The notes under the pieces: generated by a model | The model's database searches: none | Told to the model about the DNA's origin: nothing | What the model saw: the letters and a program-made list of their open reading frames with translations, nothing else | Position numbers and translations under genes: made by a program | Source: Pseudomonadota bacterium | Lineage (GTDB): Bacteria; Pseudomonadota; Gammaproteobacteria; Steroidobacterales; Steroidobacteraceae | Direction of reading: 5' to 3' | DNA: 8,278 nucleotides | Assembly: GCA_021808195.1 (NCBI GenBank) | Contig: JAKBCE010000103.1 | Location: forward strand, 1-8,278 | Part shown: piece by piece, positions 1 through 7,500 of the stretch | How the letters are laid out: each line of letters starts with the position of its first letter | How positions within the stretch are numbered: position 1 is the first letter of the stretch

Positions 1-504
1 GGCGAACGGCCCGCCGCCGAGCGCGGCGAGCGGCGCGGCCGGCGGCGCGGGCGCCGGGGCGGACGGCGCGGCGGCGCGCGGGGTGAGAATGCCGCGGGCG
101 AGAACCGAATGAGTGAAGGCGGCAGCGCCCGCGAAGCTTCACACGAATTCGGCGCAGCCGAACGACATGAGGCGCAGACACCGCCGGCCGAGCGGGATAC
201 TCGAGCATCGCTCGAGCCGGCCCCCGCATTCCGGCCGTCCGAGCCGGCCCCTGCGAGCGCTCCGGTGCAGGCCGCACCGAGCCTCCCGACTCCGGTGCCG
301 ACTCCGGTGCCGACTTTCGCTCCGGCTCCGGCTCCGGCGCGCGAGGAGAAGCCTGCAGCGTGGCATGAGGAGCCGAAGCCGGCCACCGTGCACGTCGAGC
401 CGGTCTCAGCGCCGCCCGCCAGCGCGCAGGACGGCAAACCGCACGTGGTGTGGACATCTGCGCCGGCCGAGTGGACGCCCAGCCGGCGCGGCACCGAGGA
501 ATAG
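1..504 (+). CDS. rne: C-terminal tail of ribonuclease E-like protein (partial, 5' end outside window)
   Basis: Frame 1 is open from the first base to a TAG at 502-504, giving 167 residues with no start needed inside the window. The first ~30 residues are Arg/Gly-rich (GERRGRRRGRRGG), followed by about 130 residues rich in Pro, Ala and Glu, ending in KPHVVWTSAPAEW and a short charged tail. There is no folded catalytic domain here. RNase E is the endonuclease scaffold of the RNA degradosome; its C-terminal half is disordered, with Arg-rich RNA-binding patches and partner-binding segments, and this piece looks like such a tail. The convergent phosphatase neighbour is, as I recall, also found next to rne in Xanthomonads. 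Low-complexity tails are weak evidence, so another Arg-rich RNA-binding protein such as RluB remains possible. The Met at 109 is internal, not a start. Confidence 0.62.
   Translation, partial: GERPAAERGERRGRRRGRRGGRRGGARGENAAGENRMSEGGSAREASHEFGAAERHEAQTPPAERDTRASLEPAPAFRPSEPAPASAPVQAAPSLPTPVPTPVPTFAPAPAPAREEKPAAWHEEPKPATVHVEPVSAPPASAQDGKPHVVWTSAPAEWTPSRRGTEE
289..337 (+). repeat. Short tandem repeats in the Pro/Ala-rich tail
   Basis: The 12-base unit ACTCCGGTGCCG is repeated exactly at 289-300 and 301-312 and encodes Thr-Pro-Val-Pro twice. A few bases on, a GCTCCG hexamer is repeated three times (about 319-336) and encodes Pro-Ala repeats. This is in-frame low-complexity sequence that can change length by slippage without breaking the protein. 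Confidence 0.8.
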
Positions 505-512
505 GCCTCGTT

Positions 513-539
513 CCCCTGGGACGCACCGCGTCCCAGGGG
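513..539. terminator. Hairpin between convergent genes, possible bidirectional terminator
   Basis: CCCCTGGGACGC (513-524) and GCGTCCCAGGGG (528-539) are perfect reverse complements around a 3-nt loop ACC. The stem can be lengthened by a T-G and a T-A pair (511-541). It sits 9 nt after the RNase E-like stop and 13 nt beyond the phosphatase stop on the other strand, where a shared terminator is expected. Neither side has a clear T-tract, so it is not a textbook intrinsic terminator. It may instead protect 3' ends or work with Rho. Confidence 0.65.
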
Positions 540-551
540 GATCGAACCTCC

Positions 552-1043
552 CTACAGCGCCAACTCCCCGCCGCGTACCGCGGCGCACAGTCCAAGCGAA
601 GCAGCTTCGACCAGATCGAGCACCTGCTCGAACCCATTCGCTCCGCCGTAGTACGGATCCGGCACTTCCATCAGACCGCTCTGCGGGGCAAATTCCAGCA
701 GCAGTCGCAACCGAGTGTGGGCCTCGGCCGGTGCCCGCCGCTGGAGCGTCTCGAGATTCTGTCGATCCATGGCGAGGATCAGGTCGAACACCTCGAAATC
801 GCGCGGCTCGACCACCCGTGCGCGCAGCCCGGAAAGGTCATACCCGCGCCGCAGCGCCGCTTCGCATGTACGGCGATCCGGCGGCTCCCCGGCGTGATAG
901 CCCGCCGTACCGGCCGAATCGACGGTGAGCGCCACTTCGGGCAGCTCACGCGCCGCCATGGCGCGAAATACGGCCTCGGCCGTCGGCGAGCGGCAGATGT
1001 TACCCAGACACACGAACAGAATTTTCACACCGGCTCCGCTCAT
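552..1043 (-). CDS. Low-molecular-weight protein tyrosine phosphatase
   Basis: This is a cytoplasmic phosphatase of the low-molecular-weight (arsenate reductase-like) fold, which hydrolyses phosphotyrosine through a phospho-cysteine intermediate. From ATG 1043 it has 163 residues, the usual family length. The N-terminal strand runs into the P-loop VCLGNICRSPTAE, with nucleophile Cys12, Arg18 and Ser19 matching CX5R(S/T). The C-terminal DPYYGG carries the expected general acid Asp129. The frame extends further upstream to 1076, but that extra N-terminus is unlike the family. A GTG at 1028 would give the very typical start MKILFVCLGN, with GGAG 3 nt before it; ATG 1043 has no clear Shine-Dalgarno, so either start is possible. 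In Xanthomonads such genes can lie in a kdsB-rne neighbourhood, and bacterial relatives often act on tyrosine kinases of exopolysaccharide synthesis. The role here is not shown by the sequence. Confidence 0.93.
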   Translation of the reverse strand: MSGAGVKILFVCLGNICRSPTAEAVFRAMAARELPEVALTVDSAGTAGYHAGEPPDRRTCEAALRRGYDLSGLRARVVEPRDFEVFDLILAMDRQNLETLQRRAPAEAHTRLRLLLEFAPQSGLMEVPDPYYGGANGFEQVLDLVEAASLGLCAAVRGGELAL

Positions 1044-1063
1044 CCAACGCTTGAATGGGGGAA

Positions 1064-1092
1064 ATTCTAGGTGCATTTACCTAGGGTGTCTG
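1064..1092 (-). promoter_or_regulatory. Predicted sigma70-type promoter of the phosphatase gene
   Basis: On the minus strand a -35-like CAGACA (1092-1087, 4 of 6 to TTGACA) is followed after exactly 17 nt by TAGAAT (1069-1064, 5 of 6 to TATAAT). Transcription would begin near 1057, leaving a leader of about 14 nt to the ATG at 1043 or 29 nt to the GTG at 1028. It was found by eye and is not experimentally supported. Confidence 0.5.
1067..1084. promoter_or_regulatory. 18-bp dyad CTAGGT-N6-ACCTAG, candidate operator
   Basis: CTAGGT (1067-1072) and ACCTAG (1079-1084) are perfect inverted repeats around GCATTT. The dyad overlaps the -10 box and the spacer of the predicted phosphatase promoter, so a bound dimer would block it. 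The bound protein is unknown. The site has no central CG and does not resemble the LacI-type operator near 7850, so the neighbouring regulator is an unlikely ligand. Confidence 0.45.
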
Positions 1093-1158
1093 CACCGCCG
1101 GCCTGCCCGTCGGGCGATTCGCATGTCAGGTCGGCCGCGGCCGGCTGCAATCGAATTC

Positions 1159-1167
1159 TGATAATAT
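1159..1167 (+). promoter_or_regulatory. Extended -10 promoter of the LacI-family gene (leaderless mRNA predicted)
   Basis: TGATAATAT has the extended -10 TG dinucleotide followed by TAATAT (4 of 6); the overlapping GATAAT (1160-1165, 5 of 6) is an alternative box. It is the only AT-rich patch in a GC-rich spacer. Counting about 7 nt from the box places transcription start at or within 1-2 nt of ATG 1174. No Shine-Dalgarno precedes that ATG and no convincing -35 is visible, which fits an extended -10 promoter giving leaderless mRNA. Confidence 0.5.
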
Positions 1168-1173
1168 ATACAG

Positions 1174-2202
1174 ATGGCAACCATCAAAGACGTGGCCAAG
1201 CTCGCCGGAGTCGGTGTTGGTACCGCCTCACGCGTCATTGCCGGCAAAGGCCCCGTTTCCCAGGATGCCATCAAGCGGGTGACCCAGGCGATCGAGGCGC
1301 TGCAGTACCGGCCCTCGCACGCCGCACGCGTCCTGCAGAAGGGCCACTCGCGCATGATCGGCGTGTTCATCCCGGTGGTCTCCGGATCGTTCTACACCCC
1401 GATCCTGCACGCGATCTTCCTCGCGCTGCACGCCCAGCAATGCCACATGGTGGTGAATTTCGGTCTCGAGCCGCACGACGAACGCAAAGAGGCTCTCGCC
1501 GGCGCCGAATTCCTCACCGACCGCGGCTGCGACGGGCTGCTGCTGATGGGCACGGCGCTCACCCCGTCCGATGCGGAACACATCACCCGGCTGCAACGCA
1601 ATTTCGTGCTGTTGAACCGCAGCCTGCCGCACCTTCAGGAACAGTGCTTCAACCCCGATCACCGCGCCGCCGGTGCGCTCGCCGCCCGGACGTTGTGCGA
1701 GGCCGGTCACCGGCGCCTCGCGGTCATTGAAGGTCCGAAGGAATCCCGCGACAACGCACTGCGCATGCGCGGGTTCTACGAGACGCTCACCGAGTACGGC
1801 ATCGACGTCGAGGCCCAGCCGCGCGTACATGGAAATTTCACGCCCGAGAGCGGCCGCTCCGGCACGCGCACGCTGCTCGAGACGAACAGGCCGTTCACGG
1901 CGCTGTTCTGCGCCAATGACGAAATGGCCATCGGCGCGCTCTCCTATCTGAGTCAGATCGGGATATCGGTGCCGAAGGACATCTCGGTCATGGGCTACGA
2001 CAACATCGACCTCTCGGCCGTCTCCGCGCCCCCGCTCACCACGGTGCTCATACCCTGGGTCGAGATTGCGACCAACGCGGTGCACCGGCTGCTGAACCTG
2101 TGCTACGGGTCAGCCCTGCCCGTCGAGCGGGAGATCGCCACGAAGATCCTCTGGCGCGATTCAGTGCGGCGCCTCCGCGCGGCGAATCAGCTCACCGGCT
2201 GA
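1174..2202 (+). CDS. LacI/GalR-family transcriptional regulator
   Basis: The protein has 342 residues, normal for the family. Residues 2-22 form the helix-turn-helix, MATIKDVAKLAGVGVGTASR, which differs from E. coli GalR in that stretch only at K9, G14, G16 and A18. A hinge follows at about 45-58 with the family's minor-groove Leu (AARVL, Leu54). Residues 60-335 are the two-lobed periplasmic-binding-like sensor domain, with IGVFIP, CANDEMAIGAL and the family's typical DISVMGYDNIDLS. Such proteins repress sugar-uptake and catabolic genes and release DNA on binding a small sugar. It is convergent with the receptor-halogenase-SapC operon, 27 nt between stops, and its recognition helix fits the GalR-like operator at 7843-7858, so control of that operon is the likely job. 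The effector cannot be read from the sequence. The start at ATG 1174 is fixed by the family N-terminus. Confidence 0.95.
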   Translation: MATIKDVAKLAGVGVGTASRVIAGKGPVSQDAIKRVTQAIEALQYRPSHAARVLQKGHSRMIGVFIPVVSGSFYTPILHAIFLALHAQQCHMVVNFGLEPHDERKEALAGAEFLTDRGCDGLLLMGTALTPSDAEHITRLQRNFVLLNRSLPHLQEQCFNPDHRAAGALAARTLCEAGHRRLAVIEGPKESRDNALRMRGFYETLTEYGIDVEAQPRVHGNFTPESGRSGTRTLLETNRPFTALFCANDEMAIGALSYLSQIGISVPKDISVMGYDNIDLSAVSAPPLTTVLIPWVEIATNAVHRLLNLCYGSALPVEREIATKILWRDSVRRLRAANQLTG

Positions 2203-2219
2203 GCGGACCCGGATCCCGG

Positions 2220-2239
2220 CGGCGCACCGTCACGCGCCG
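2220..2239. terminator. Weak GC hairpin between convergent LacI-family gene and SapC gene
   Basis: CGGCGC (2220-2225) and GCGCCG (2234-2239) can pair around an 8-nt loop. The hairpin covers the 27-nt gap and the last codons of the SapC-family gene. There is no T-tract, and in DNA this GC-rich a 6-bp dyad is easily due to chance. Confidence 0.2.
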
Positions 2240-2967
2240 ATCGCGCTGTGCGCTGGCACAAGCCCTTCAGTCTGCTTCAGCAGGTGCGCATTTTTTGCTC
2301 GCGCCATCACCCGCACCTGCTTCAACGAGTTGATCATCATGTGGATCAGCGCCAGGTAGCCGCGCCGGAACAGCTCGACTACCACGGCATCGGGCAGCCG
2401 CGCGAGAGCGTCCTGATTGATCGTGTACAAGCCATCGCAATGGCGCAGCGTGCCGTCCTCGAACTCAACCTCGATGTCGATCGGCTCGATGAGATTCAGC
2501 TCGAGCAGTCGCGCGATGAAGATCCGGGTCTGCTCGATACCCGGGTGCAGATCCTGGAACGCCCAGATGATCCGCTGCAGATACCGGCTCGGCTGCCCCT
2601 GCTCGGTGAACAGTGACTGGCCGCTCTCGGCACCGACTCTCGGATCGTCCAAATCGATCGCCAGCTCCGGACCGTTGATGTAGAAGGGGCCGCGCTGCAG
2701 ACTCAAGGGCCGATAGAACTCCGGCTCGCGGCGCCAGTCGTCGAGAAACTGGTTTTCACCTTCGATGAACCCGAGCATCGCGCCGCAGAAGAACTGCCCG
2801 GTGTCCCTATGCTTGCCGAAGAGGATCGGATAGTGCACCAGCAGGTGCGAGAACTCCCCGACGATCACCTGCACGAAGTGCTGGTTGTCGCCGTGCGCCG
2901 CCGACGGCCGTCCGTCGACCTTCAGGTCGCGATATTTCTCTTTGTTCAGCGGTACGATATTGCTCAT
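2230..2967 (-). CDS. SapC-family protein
   Basis: A 245-residue protein with no signal peptide or membrane segment, so probably cytoplasmic. It resembles the SapC family (named after a Campylobacter fetus S-layer locus gene) in the N-terminal block FVQVIVGEFSHLLVHYPILF (residues 31-50), the central FFCGAMLGF and RGPFYI motifs, and the helical C-terminal segment around RRGYLALIHMMINSLKQV (201-218). The biochemical role of the family is unknown to me. In Xanthomonas, Caulobacter and relatives such genes recur beside Xanthomonas/Caulobacter-type TonB-dependent receptors and flavin halogenases. Here it is the last gene of the operon, 18 nt after the halogenase stop. No clear Shine-Dalgarno precedes ATG 2967, which suggests it depends on upstream translation. 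The assignment rests on recalled motifs and on context. Confidence 0.85.
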   Translation of the reverse strand: MSNIVPLNKEKYRDLKVDGRPSAAHGDNQHFVQVIVGEFSHLLVHYPILFGKHRDTGQFFCGAMLGFIEGENQFLDDWRREPEFYRPLSLQRGPFYINGPELAIDLDDPRVGAESGQSLFTEQGQPSRYLQRIIWAFQDLHPGIEQTRIFIARLLELNLIEPIDIEVEFEDGTLRHCDGLYTINQDALARLPDAVVVELFRRGYLALIHMMINSLKQVRVMARAKNAHLLKQTEGLVPAHSAIGA

Positions 2968-2985
2968 GAGGCGGTACGCGTCAAA

Positions 2986-4530
2986 TCAAACGGGCTGCAG
3001 CCCGTACTGGTAGATGCGGCTCAACAGCTCGCGGTTCTTCGGCAGCCGCGCACATAGCTGCGCGGTCATCCGGGCATTCTCCTCGACCAGCTTCGCGGCA
3101 TTGGCGGACGATTCGGCACGCTCCTCCGGCACCACCTCGGTGCGAAAGCCCATGCCGTACAGCACGTACTGATAACTCGCCGCCGGAAAGACTTCCTCCA
3201 GCCGGTCGAGCTCATCGAAGAACCACGGCGACTGGTATTTCCACAACGTCAGCATATCCTGAAGCCGCTGCGGCACGGTCGCCGGGTCGACATTATCGCG
3301 CCAGAATGCCGTGTCGGTGCGCCGCGTGAGCACGTAATGGAGCTTGAGGAAATCGATGATCCGGCCCCAGCGATACGCGGTCACCTCGTTGAAGCGCCGT
3401 GCAACGATGTCCATCACTTCCCGGCACGCCGGCATCTGTTCGGCGAGCAGCTTCGCCGAGAGCTCCACCAGGACGATCGCCGAGGCCTCGAGCGGCTCGA
3501 GAAACCCCTGCGCCAGTCCGACGGCGAGGCAGTTGTTCTTCCAGAACACCTGCCGATGACCCGAACGGATGGGAATCTTGCGCACCGGCAGATCCCGATG
3601 GCGCGCCCCGACGTAGCGCAGCAGCGTCTCGCGCGCGAGCTCTTCGCTCGTGTGCCGGCTCGAATAAACGTGTCCGACCCCCCGCCGGGTCGGCAGCGCG
3701 ATGTCCCAGATCCACCCCGCCTCCTGCGCCGTGGCGATCGTCTCCGAGGCCATCGGCTGATCGGGCGTATCGTACGGCACCTGCACGGCGAGCGCGGTAT
3801 CGCAGAGCAGGACATCCGAGCACGGTTTGAAACCCACCTTCAGCGTCTCGCCGAGCAACAGCGCACGAAAACCACTGCAATCGACGAACAGGTCACCCTC
3901 GAGGGTGCCCGCCTGCGCGGTCTCGAGGCCCGTGATGTCGCCCGACTCGCTCTGGTTAACGCCAGTGACGTCCGCCAGGACGTGGCGGACCCGCAGCTGC
4001 TCGATGCAGTGCCTGGCGAGAAACGGGCCGAACTTGCCCGCATCCAGGTGATACGAGTAGTTCGCCGCCGAGCGGTACTCCCCCTGCGCGATCGTCTTCG
4101 GCGCCAGTCCCTGGTCGCACAGCCGCCCCTGCGGCGTGACGAAATCGCAGAAACTCCCGGCGCGCCCCTCCGTCAGCCAGTGCGGCACCAGATTCACGCG
4201 CGAGAAGCCGTGCGGAATCATCAGCGGATGATGATATGCATCCCCGGCCTCCCCGCTCGTCCAACCGACGAATTTTCCGCCCTGCTTGAAGGCGGCATCG
4301 CACTCGCGAAACAGCGCAGTCTCGGACACGCCGATGCGCTCGAGGGTCGAGCGCATCGTAGGCCAGGTCCCCTCACCCACACCGATGGTGCGGATATCGG
4401 GCGACTCGACCAGCGTGACCGAGAAACCGCCCGCCTTCATCCTAGGTTGAAGGCGGGCGGCGATGATGCCTGCGGTGAGCCAGCCGGCGGTTCCTCCGCC
4501 GACAATAACCACCGAGCGGACCGGTTTCAC
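2986..4530 (-). CDS. Flavin-dependent halogenase, 'tryptophan halogenase' family
   Basis: A 514-residue FAD protein of the PrnA/RebH superfamily. These enzymes use FADH2 supplied by a separate reductase, with O2 and halide, to form HOCl or HOBr that halogenates an aromatic ring. Visible signatures are the nucleotide-binding loop VVIVGGGTAGW (7-17); FKQGGKF, with Lys82 at the position of PrnA Lys79; ADLF-like EGDLFVDCSG (211-220); and GFLEPLE, with Glu348 matching PrnA Glu346. The usual WxWxIP is GWIWDIALP, with Ala278 replacing the Pro, and the residue after the catalytic Glu is Ala349, not Ser. Both changes fit the TonB-receptor-associated subgroup that includes Brevundimonas BrvH and Xanthomonas homologues, whose natural substrates are unsettled. 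The start is GTG 4530, 4 nt after the receptor stop, with no Shine-Dalgarno, so translational coupling is likely. No flavin reductase gene is present in the window. Confidence 0.93.
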   Translation of the reverse strand: MKPVRSVVIVGGGTAGWLTAGIIAARLQPRMKAGGFSVTLVESPDIRTIGVGEGTWPTMRSTLERIGVSETALFRECDAAFKQGGKFVGWTSGEAGDAYHHPLMIPHGFSRVNLVPHWLTEGRAGSFCDFVTPQGRLCDQGLAPKTIAQGEYRSAANYSYHLDAGKFGPFLARHCIEQLRVRHVLADVTGVNQSESGDITGLETAQAGTLEGDLFVDCSGFRALLLGETLKVGFKPCSDVLLCDTALAVQVPYDTPDQPMASETIATAQEAGWIWDIALPTRRGVGHVYSSRHTSEELARETLLRYVGARHRDLPVRKIPIRSGHRQVFWKNNCLAVGLAQGFLEPLEASAIVLVELSAKLLAEQMPACREVMDIVARRFNEVTAYRWGRIIDFLKLHYVLTRRTDTAFWRDNVDPATVPQRLQDMLTLWKYQSPWFFDELDRLEEVFPAASYQYVLYGMGFRTEVVPEERAESSANAAKLVEENARMTAQLCARLPKNRELLSRIYQYGLQPV

Positions 4531-4534
4531 GGGA

Positions 4535-7500
4535 TCAGAACTGGGCTCGAACTCCGAACGAGAGCGAAGTCCCGTAGTCGATCAGATTCAACGTCTGGTT
4601 GGAGAACCGTCCATACGTGTGATAGATCGAGTTCAGCAGGTTGTTCGCCGTGAAGTACACGTTCAGGTGGCTGTCGATCTTGTAATTGGTCGACAGGTCC
4701 AGCTGGGTGAACGGCGCCTCGTACACCGGCTCGGCGCCGAACGCACTGTTGTCGTTCTGCTGACCGAGGCCGAGCAGCAGTTTGCCCTGCCAGTTCACCG
4801 TCATGCGCGCCTGCCACTTGCCCTTCTGATAGAAGAGCGTTCCGTTGGCAGAGTTGCCGACACCCGTCAATGCGAACTGATTCGTTGTCAGATTGTAATT
4901 GTCGAAGTTCGCATTGCTGTGCATCCACGTGCCGTTGATCAGAATGCCGAATCCGTACGGCAGCAGCTGCTGCCAGGTCGCCGACACGCCGGTGACGTCC
5001 GCCGACAGCTTGTTCGTGTAGGTCGTCTCCGCGAACACCATCGGTTTACCGCAGTTGGCATCGGTGAACAGGATGTGGCCGTTCTGGTTGTAGGAACACG
5101 GCGCGGGATCATTGATCGGAACCGTGACGTTCTGCACGTTGGAGGTCGGGAAATTCGACACCTGCTTGTAGAACGGATGCAACTCGGCGTAATCGCCGTG
5201 CTTGTAGTACCACGTGAGACGGAAGTCGAAGTTGTTCGACAGATACGGCTTCAGGTACGGATTATTTCCGGTTGCCGTCAGCGCGTTCACCAAACCACCG
5301 AAGCTGGTATTCGGAATGATCTGGCCGTTCGGCGGAGCGGATTCGGTCCGCGAAAAGTCGAACGCCGCCTCGAGATCATGCGTGGGCCACAGCGCGAGGT
5401 CGAGTGACGGCAGGAAGTATCCGTACGACAGCGAAGTCTGCGTCCACTGCGGGGCGCCCACAGCGAAGACATACTGCGTCGGATCCGCCGCGCCCTGCCA
5501 GGCGACAGACGTCAGCGGCGCGGACAGACCGGCAATTTGCTCCTCGGTACGCTGGTAGCGCATTCCGAGGCGGGTCATCAGCTTCATCCCGTAAACCCGG
5601 AAATTGTGACTGACCTGCACGAACGGCGAGTAGTTCATACGCGCCACGTGCTGCACCGAGTTCGGCACCAGCACCTGCGTGGGAACGCCGCCGGTATAGC
5701 GCGGGTAACCCGTGGTCGGATTCCACCCCGAATCGACCGGTTGCGTCTCCAGGTAGCTCAGCAGCGACCACGGATTGTAGTAGAGGAACTGATTCGGCAG
5801 ATTCCCGTTGCCGCTGTATCCCGGCATCCAGGTGCCGGTATGCAGCACGGTAAACAATGATGACGGAACGGTAACGCCCTGAGTATTGCCGGAAGCCGGA
5901 CCGTAGCCTGACCACAGCTCCCAGTAATTGTTCTGGAAAGTATTAAATGTCTTGGTGTTCCAATCATCATCGAGGAACTGGGCACCAAAGGTCAATTTCG
6001 TGCTGTCGCCCGGCGCCCACGTCGCACGAATCGTCCCCTCATTGATCTGATCCGCATTTTCGTTGGTCGTCAGCGGAAGAATGTGCGAGCCGATGATATA
6101 CGGATTCAAACCGAGGTAATTCGGCGAGGCGACCACACCGGAGCCCGAGGCAACCGCATTCGGTCCGTAGGCGCTCCAGTACGGCACTGCATTGCTGCCG
6201 CTCGCCACCAGGCCGCCGGTATAGACATTGGTGGCGTCGCCGTAACCGACATCGCCCTCGACTGTATTAGTGTTGCCGTTCGGATTGAATTTAGACACAG
6301 ATTGATCCGCGTCCGCCTCCACCGTCCAATCGGCATTCACGTTCCACAGCACATTGAGCCCGTAGGTATTCGTCACGATGTAGGCGTTACCGATTTCCGC
6401 CTGCAGGTCCGTCGGGCCGGGGTAATTGAAGTTCGTGATGGTGCCGTTGCTGTCGACCGTCGAGTCCGGGAACGCGCCGAACCAGGTCGTACGTCCCCAG
6501 CTCTGATCATATTCGTCCGTTGACGAATAATTATCATCGAGAGTCACCATGACGGCATTGGTGGGATGCCACTGCAACACCACCCGCCCATCCTTGCTGC
6601 GCGTATCGACGTGCTCGAGATACATGCTGAGCTGCTGCGGATACCAGACCGGCACCTGAACGTTGCCGGTGGCGCCCGGCCCAACAGCGGCGCAACCGGT
6701 GCTGCCGAATGCCGTCGTGGTGTTGGCCGCAAGATTCGCGCAGCCGAAATTCCCCGCCGTGACGCCTTCCCAACCCGCCACGTCGCTGTGATGAGCGGTG
6801 GTGTGGTAATCGGTATAGTCGCCGTCGATCAGGATGCCGAACTTGCCGTGATCGAAAGTATCGCTGAACAGACCGCCGACCGCCGGGCGGATGCCGCCGT
6901 TCATGGTGTAATCGGTCCCGCCGATGTTCACACCCGCATGCAAACCGGGATTCTCGAAGGGCGTGAGCATCTTGACGTTGATGACCGAGCCGATATTTCC
7001 CGAAGACAAGGCCATATCGGGCGTCTTCAGGACGTCGATCTGCCCGACGTACATCGCCCCCAGAGATGCAAAATCGAAGTTCTGCCCGTTGCCCGAGGCG
7101 ATCTGGCGGCCATTCACGAGGACGGTATTGAACGACCCGCCGAAGCCGTTGACGTTGATCCCCTGTGCCAGTCCGGTCGCCGGCCCGGCGACGAAGCCGG
7201 AGGTAATCGAGCCGCGATTGACGGTCACGCCGGGCAAGTGCGCCAGCGCGCCACCGATCGAGGAGTCGGGGAACTGACCAATGCTCTCGGCGGAAATCGC
7301 ATCGACCACACCAATCGACTCACGCTTGATCGCGAGGGATCGCATCAAGGAGCCGCGAATGCCCGTCACGACGATCGGCGCCAATGTGGTGGCCGATGAC
7401 TGTCCGGCCATGTGGATGGTCGGTGTCTCGCCGTTGGCAGCCGCAGTGGCAGTGCCGGCCGGCGCGCTGTTCTGCGCGTACAGGCCCGCGCCATTCGGAC

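Noticed and set aside
113..928. 271-codon plus-strand open frame
   Set aside because: Arg/Pro/Ser-rich, crosses the strong hairpin and overlaps two better-supported genes.
1105..1115. GCCCGTCGGGC dyad
   Set aside because: Short all-GC dyad with a single central base and no clear placement relative to a promoter.
1132..1143. 12-bp palindrome CGGCCGCGGCCG upstream of the LacI-family gene, considered as an autoregulatory operator
   Set aside because: All-GC palindromes are common by chance here, and it lacks the GTGnAAnCGnTTnCAC pattern expected of the neighbouring regulator.
1228..2085. 285-codon minus-strand open frame opposite the LacI-family gene
   Set aside because: Arg/Gly/Val/Ala-rich antisense shadow; the plus-strand frame is an unambiguous LacI-family protein.
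3337..4653. 438-codon plus-strand open frame opposite the halogenase
   Set aside because: It mirrors the halogenase codons in GC-rich DNA, its product is Arg/Leu/Asp-rich with no motif, and it runs across the gene junction.
4463..5407. Plus-strand open frame opposite the receptor 3' end
   Set aside because: Antisense shadow of the receptor with no recognisable domain. The same applies to 6566-7399 (+).
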